Source of the DNA: Lotus japonicus
Lineage: Eukaryota > Streptophyta > Magnoliopsida > Fabales > Fabaceae
Direction: 5' to 3'
NCBI RefSeq assembly: GCF_012489685.1
Contig: NC_080042.1
Span: forward strand, 36,523,158-36,587,157
Length of the DNA stretch: 64,000 nucleotides
In this document: in pieces, positions 61,297-64,000 of the stretch
How the letters are laid out: every line of letters begins with the position of its first letter
How positions within the stretch are numbered: the stretch's first letter is position 1
Notes under the pieces: generated by a model
What the model saw: only the letters and a program-made list of their open reading frames with translations
Databases searched by the model: none
What the model was told of the DNA's origin: nothing
Position numbers and translations under genes: made by a program

Positions 61297-63994
61297 CTAT
61301 GCCTCAAAAAGGCAAATCCCTAGACTTCCTCTTAATTTTTCAAAAGTCCTTGCATCAAGGGGTTTTGTGAAAATATCAGTCAATTGCTTGTTAGTTGTAA
61401 CATGCTCCACCAAGTCTCTAATAAAATGATGTCTAATATCAATATGTTTGGTCCTGCTATGTTGTATAGGATTTTTGGAAATATTGATTGCACTGAGATT
61501 GTCACAGTACAATGTCATGACATCCTGTTCAACATCATACTCCTTCAGCATCTGCTTCATCCACATAAGTTGAGTACAACTACTTCCGGCTGCAATATAT
61601 TCTGCTTCAGTTGTAGACAAGGAGACACAATTCTGCTTTTTGCTAAACCATGAAATCAAGTTATTTCCTAAGAAGAAACACCCACCAGATGTGCTCTTTC
61701 TATCATCTGCACTACCTGCCCAATCTGCATCACAGAATCCAACTAAGGAGGAATTTGTATCATGAGTATAGAGAATACCATAGTCACTTGTGTCACTGAT
61801 GTACTTGATAATTCTCTTGACTTGTAGTAGATGACTTGCCTTAGGAGCTGCTTGATATCTTGCACACACACCAACAACAAAGGTGATATCTGGTCTGCTA
61901 GCAGTAAGGTACAACAAGTTTCCAATCATGCTTCTATAGAGACTTTGATCAACATCTTCTCCTTGCTCATCCTTGGTCAATTTGATGTGTGTAGCAGTAG
62001 GAGTTTTCTTGTGACCAGCCTTTTCAAGGCCAAACTTCTTGACTAAGCCTTTAGCATACTTACTCTGTGATATGAACATAGAATCCTCCATTTGTTTGAC
62101 CTGTAGACCTAGGAAATAATTCAATTCACCAACTAAGCTCATCTCAAATTCAGATTTCATTTGTCGGACGAAATGCTCCACCATCGAGTTCAACATTCCT
62201 CCAAACACAATGTCATCCACATAAATCTGTGTTATCATGAGCTTTCCTTTGTCATTCTCCACAAACAGAATTTTATCAATTCCACCCTTAGAGTAACCAT
62301 TGCTTACAAAAAACTCAGTTAACCTTTCATACCAAGCCCTAGGTGCTTGCTTCAACCCATACAAGGCTTTCCTCAATTTGTACACATAGTCTGGATGATG
62401 TGGATCTATGAATCCTTTAGGTTGCTCAACATAGACTTCTTCACTCAAATACCCATTCAGAAAAGCACTCTTCACATCCATCTGATAGAGTCTGAACTTC
62501 AAAAGACAAGCAACACCTAACAAGAGCCTTATAGATTCCAGTCTAGCTACTGGAGCAAAGGTCTCATCAAAATCAACTCCTTCTATCTGAGTATATCCTT
62601 GAGCAACTAGCCTTGCTTTGCTCCTTGTGACTGTTCCAGTTTCATCTGATTTGTTCTTGAAGATCCACTTGGTGCCAATGATGTTTACTTCTTCAGGTCT
62701 ACGCACTAAATCTCACACTTCATTTCTCCTGAACTGCTCTAGCTCTTCTTGCATAGCATTTATCCAGTATTCATCAGTGAGAGCTTCATTGACATTCTTG
62801 GGTTCTATCTTAGAGATGAAACAACCATGAGCAATAAGACTTCTGGATCTGGTAGTCACCCCTTCTTGAAGATTACCAATGATGTTTTCTTGAGGATGAT
62901 TTTTCTAAACCCCTGATTGATGGAGCTTTGTTTGATGTGATCTCTTTGTCTTCTTGTTCACCTACACTTGTCTCAGAATCATTATCGAGGACGGTTGTTG
63001 GAGCATCGGCTGGAACATCTGCACCATCATCATCTTCATTCAAATTTGTTTCTTCCTTCTTACTTGGTTCATCATCCACAGTCACATTCACAGATTCCAT
63101 CATGGTCCTTATGCGAATTAAAAACTCTATAAGCTTTGCTGTTCATAGAATACCCCATGAAAATCCCTTCATCACTCCTTACAGTAACCATTGCTTACAA
63201 GAAACTCAGTTAACCTTTCATACCAAGCCCTAGGTGCTTACTTCAACCCATACAAGGCTTTCCTCAGTTTGTACACATAGTCTGGATGATGTGGATCTAT
63301 GAATCCTTTAGGTTGCTCAACATAGACTTCTTCACTCAAATACCCATTCAGAAAAGCACTCTTCACATCCATCTGATAGAGTCTGAACTTCAAAAGACAA
63401 GCAACAACTAACAAGAGCCTTATAGATTCTAGTCTAGCTACTGGAGCAAAGGTCTCATCAAAATCAACTCCTTCTATCTGAGTATATCCTTAAGCAACTA
63501 GACTTGCTTTGTTCCTTGTGACTGTTCCAGTTTCATCTGATTTGTTCTTGAAGATCCACTTGGTGCCAATGATGTTTACTTCTTCAGGTCTAGGCACTAA
63601 ATCCCACACTTCATTTCTCCTGAACTGCTCTAGCTCTTCTTGCATAGCATTTATCCAGTATTCATCAGTGAGAGCTTCATTGACATTCTTGGGTTCTATC
63701 TTAGAGATGAAACAACCATGAGCAATAAGACTTCTGGATCTGGTAGTCACCCCTTCTTGAAGATTACCAATGATGTTTTCTTGAGGATGATTTTTCTAAA
63801 CCCCTGATTGATGGAGCTTTGTTTGATGTGATCTCTTTGTCTTCTTGTTCATCTACACTTGTCTCAGAATCATTGTCGAGGACGGTTGTTGGAGCATCGG
63901 CTGGAACATCTGCACCATCATCATCTTCATTCAAATTTGTTTCTTCCTTCTTACTTGGTTCATCATCCACAGTCACATTCACTGATTCCATCAT
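61297..63994 (-). pseudogene. Copia pol (RT-RNase H) of SIRE-like element 2, with partial tandem duplication
   Basis: The long frame 62706-61297 has [51 protein letters not shown] and RNase H with [17 protein letters not shown] and LSTTEAEY. Just upstream a Trp is TGA (62715-62713). A frameshift near 63115 separates the preceding DEGIFMGYSMNSKAYRVF segment. The stretch 62293-63183 is repeated as 63184-63994 and beyond, so RT codons occur twice. The second copy has TAA at 63240-63238 (Gln of LKQAP) and at 63492-63490. The remaining pol lies off the window. Confidence 0.82.
62293..63994. repeat. tandem duplication, period 891 bp, in Copia pol
   Basis: The second copy starts at 63184 (GTAACCATTGCTTACAA in both) and runs off the window after 811 bp. 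Only scattered substitutions separate the copies. Confidence 0.88.
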
Positions 63995-64000
63995 GGTCCT

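Larger units (their letters stand above)
48252..63994 (-). mobile_element. SIRE/Maximus-like Copia element 2 with env-like gene, split by E2
   Basis: On the minus strand: pol (RT-RNase H, from the window edge to 61297), env-like gene (61059-59263), a spacer, the PPT and the 3' LTR (49111-48252). The complete Tat element E2 lies between spacer parts 49112-49294 and 58863-59262. The integrase, protease, gag and 5' LTR lie beyond the window. Pol carries an 891-bp tandem duplication and point nonsense changes, and env-like has frameshifts, so the element is dead. Confidence 0.8.

Overview
This is plant nuclear DNA, almost certainly from a dicot; a legume is plausible but not proven. Two host genes have canonical GT-AG introns, and nearly everything else is LTR retrotransposon sequence, much of it nested. 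I recognise two spliced host genes and pieces of two more. The genes are a GH17 endo-1,3-beta-glucanase with an X8/CBM43 tail (9618-11420, +) and a 5'-adenylylsulfate reductase-like (APRL) gene (exons 46555-46752, 30770-30951, 30326-30450 and 29769-30196, -). The pieces are the N-terminal part of a PUB38/40-type U-box gene (about 27305-27938, -) and a KEA4/5/6-type K+ antiporter segment carried inside a small LTR element (33442-33627, -). The reading frames quoted here were translated by eye. Lineage names come from motif recognition, not database searches.

Layout. 1-9460: a Tat-lineage Ty3/gypsy element (E1), cut by the left edge, inserted in a GH17 intron. Its gag-pol has three nonsense codons, its antisense gene has one, and its right end carries two LTRs in tandem. 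9618-11420: last two GH17 exons. 11421-20544: LTR layers (13221-16467, 14790-15655, 16468-19470, inverted 20313-20544) around a small RT/RNase H remnant. 20545-27304: a SIRE-like Copia element with a broken gag, its 5' LTR split by a 4152-bp solo LTR with GTGTC target duplications; it ends head-on against the U-box fragment. 29769-46752: the APRL gene. Its first intron is 15.6 kb and holds three separate LTR elements, each with its own 5-bp duplication: a KEA-carrying element (31387-34238), a gag-RT Copia lacking protease and integrase with identical LTRs (36759-40222), and a Ty3/gypsy element with a deletion (40279-44012). About 200 bp upstream of the APRL start codon is a TIR/MITE-like element. 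48252-63994: a SIRE/Maximus-like Copia element on the minus strand with an env-like gene, split by a complete young Tat element (E2, 49295-58857, TSD ATGAC).

E2 is the reference copy. It has 378-bp LTRs with three differences, an intact 1816-codon gag-pol with two RNase H domains, and an intact antisense gene of two exons (77-nt intron, predicted 685 aa) with its own TATA box. E1 aligns to E2 through gag-pol without any indel, so its breaks can be read directly. The observations I rate highest are the spliced antisense gene, the apparent 2-LTR-circle junction at the end of E1, the recently mobile gag-RT Copia without protease or integrase, and the captured KEA segment.
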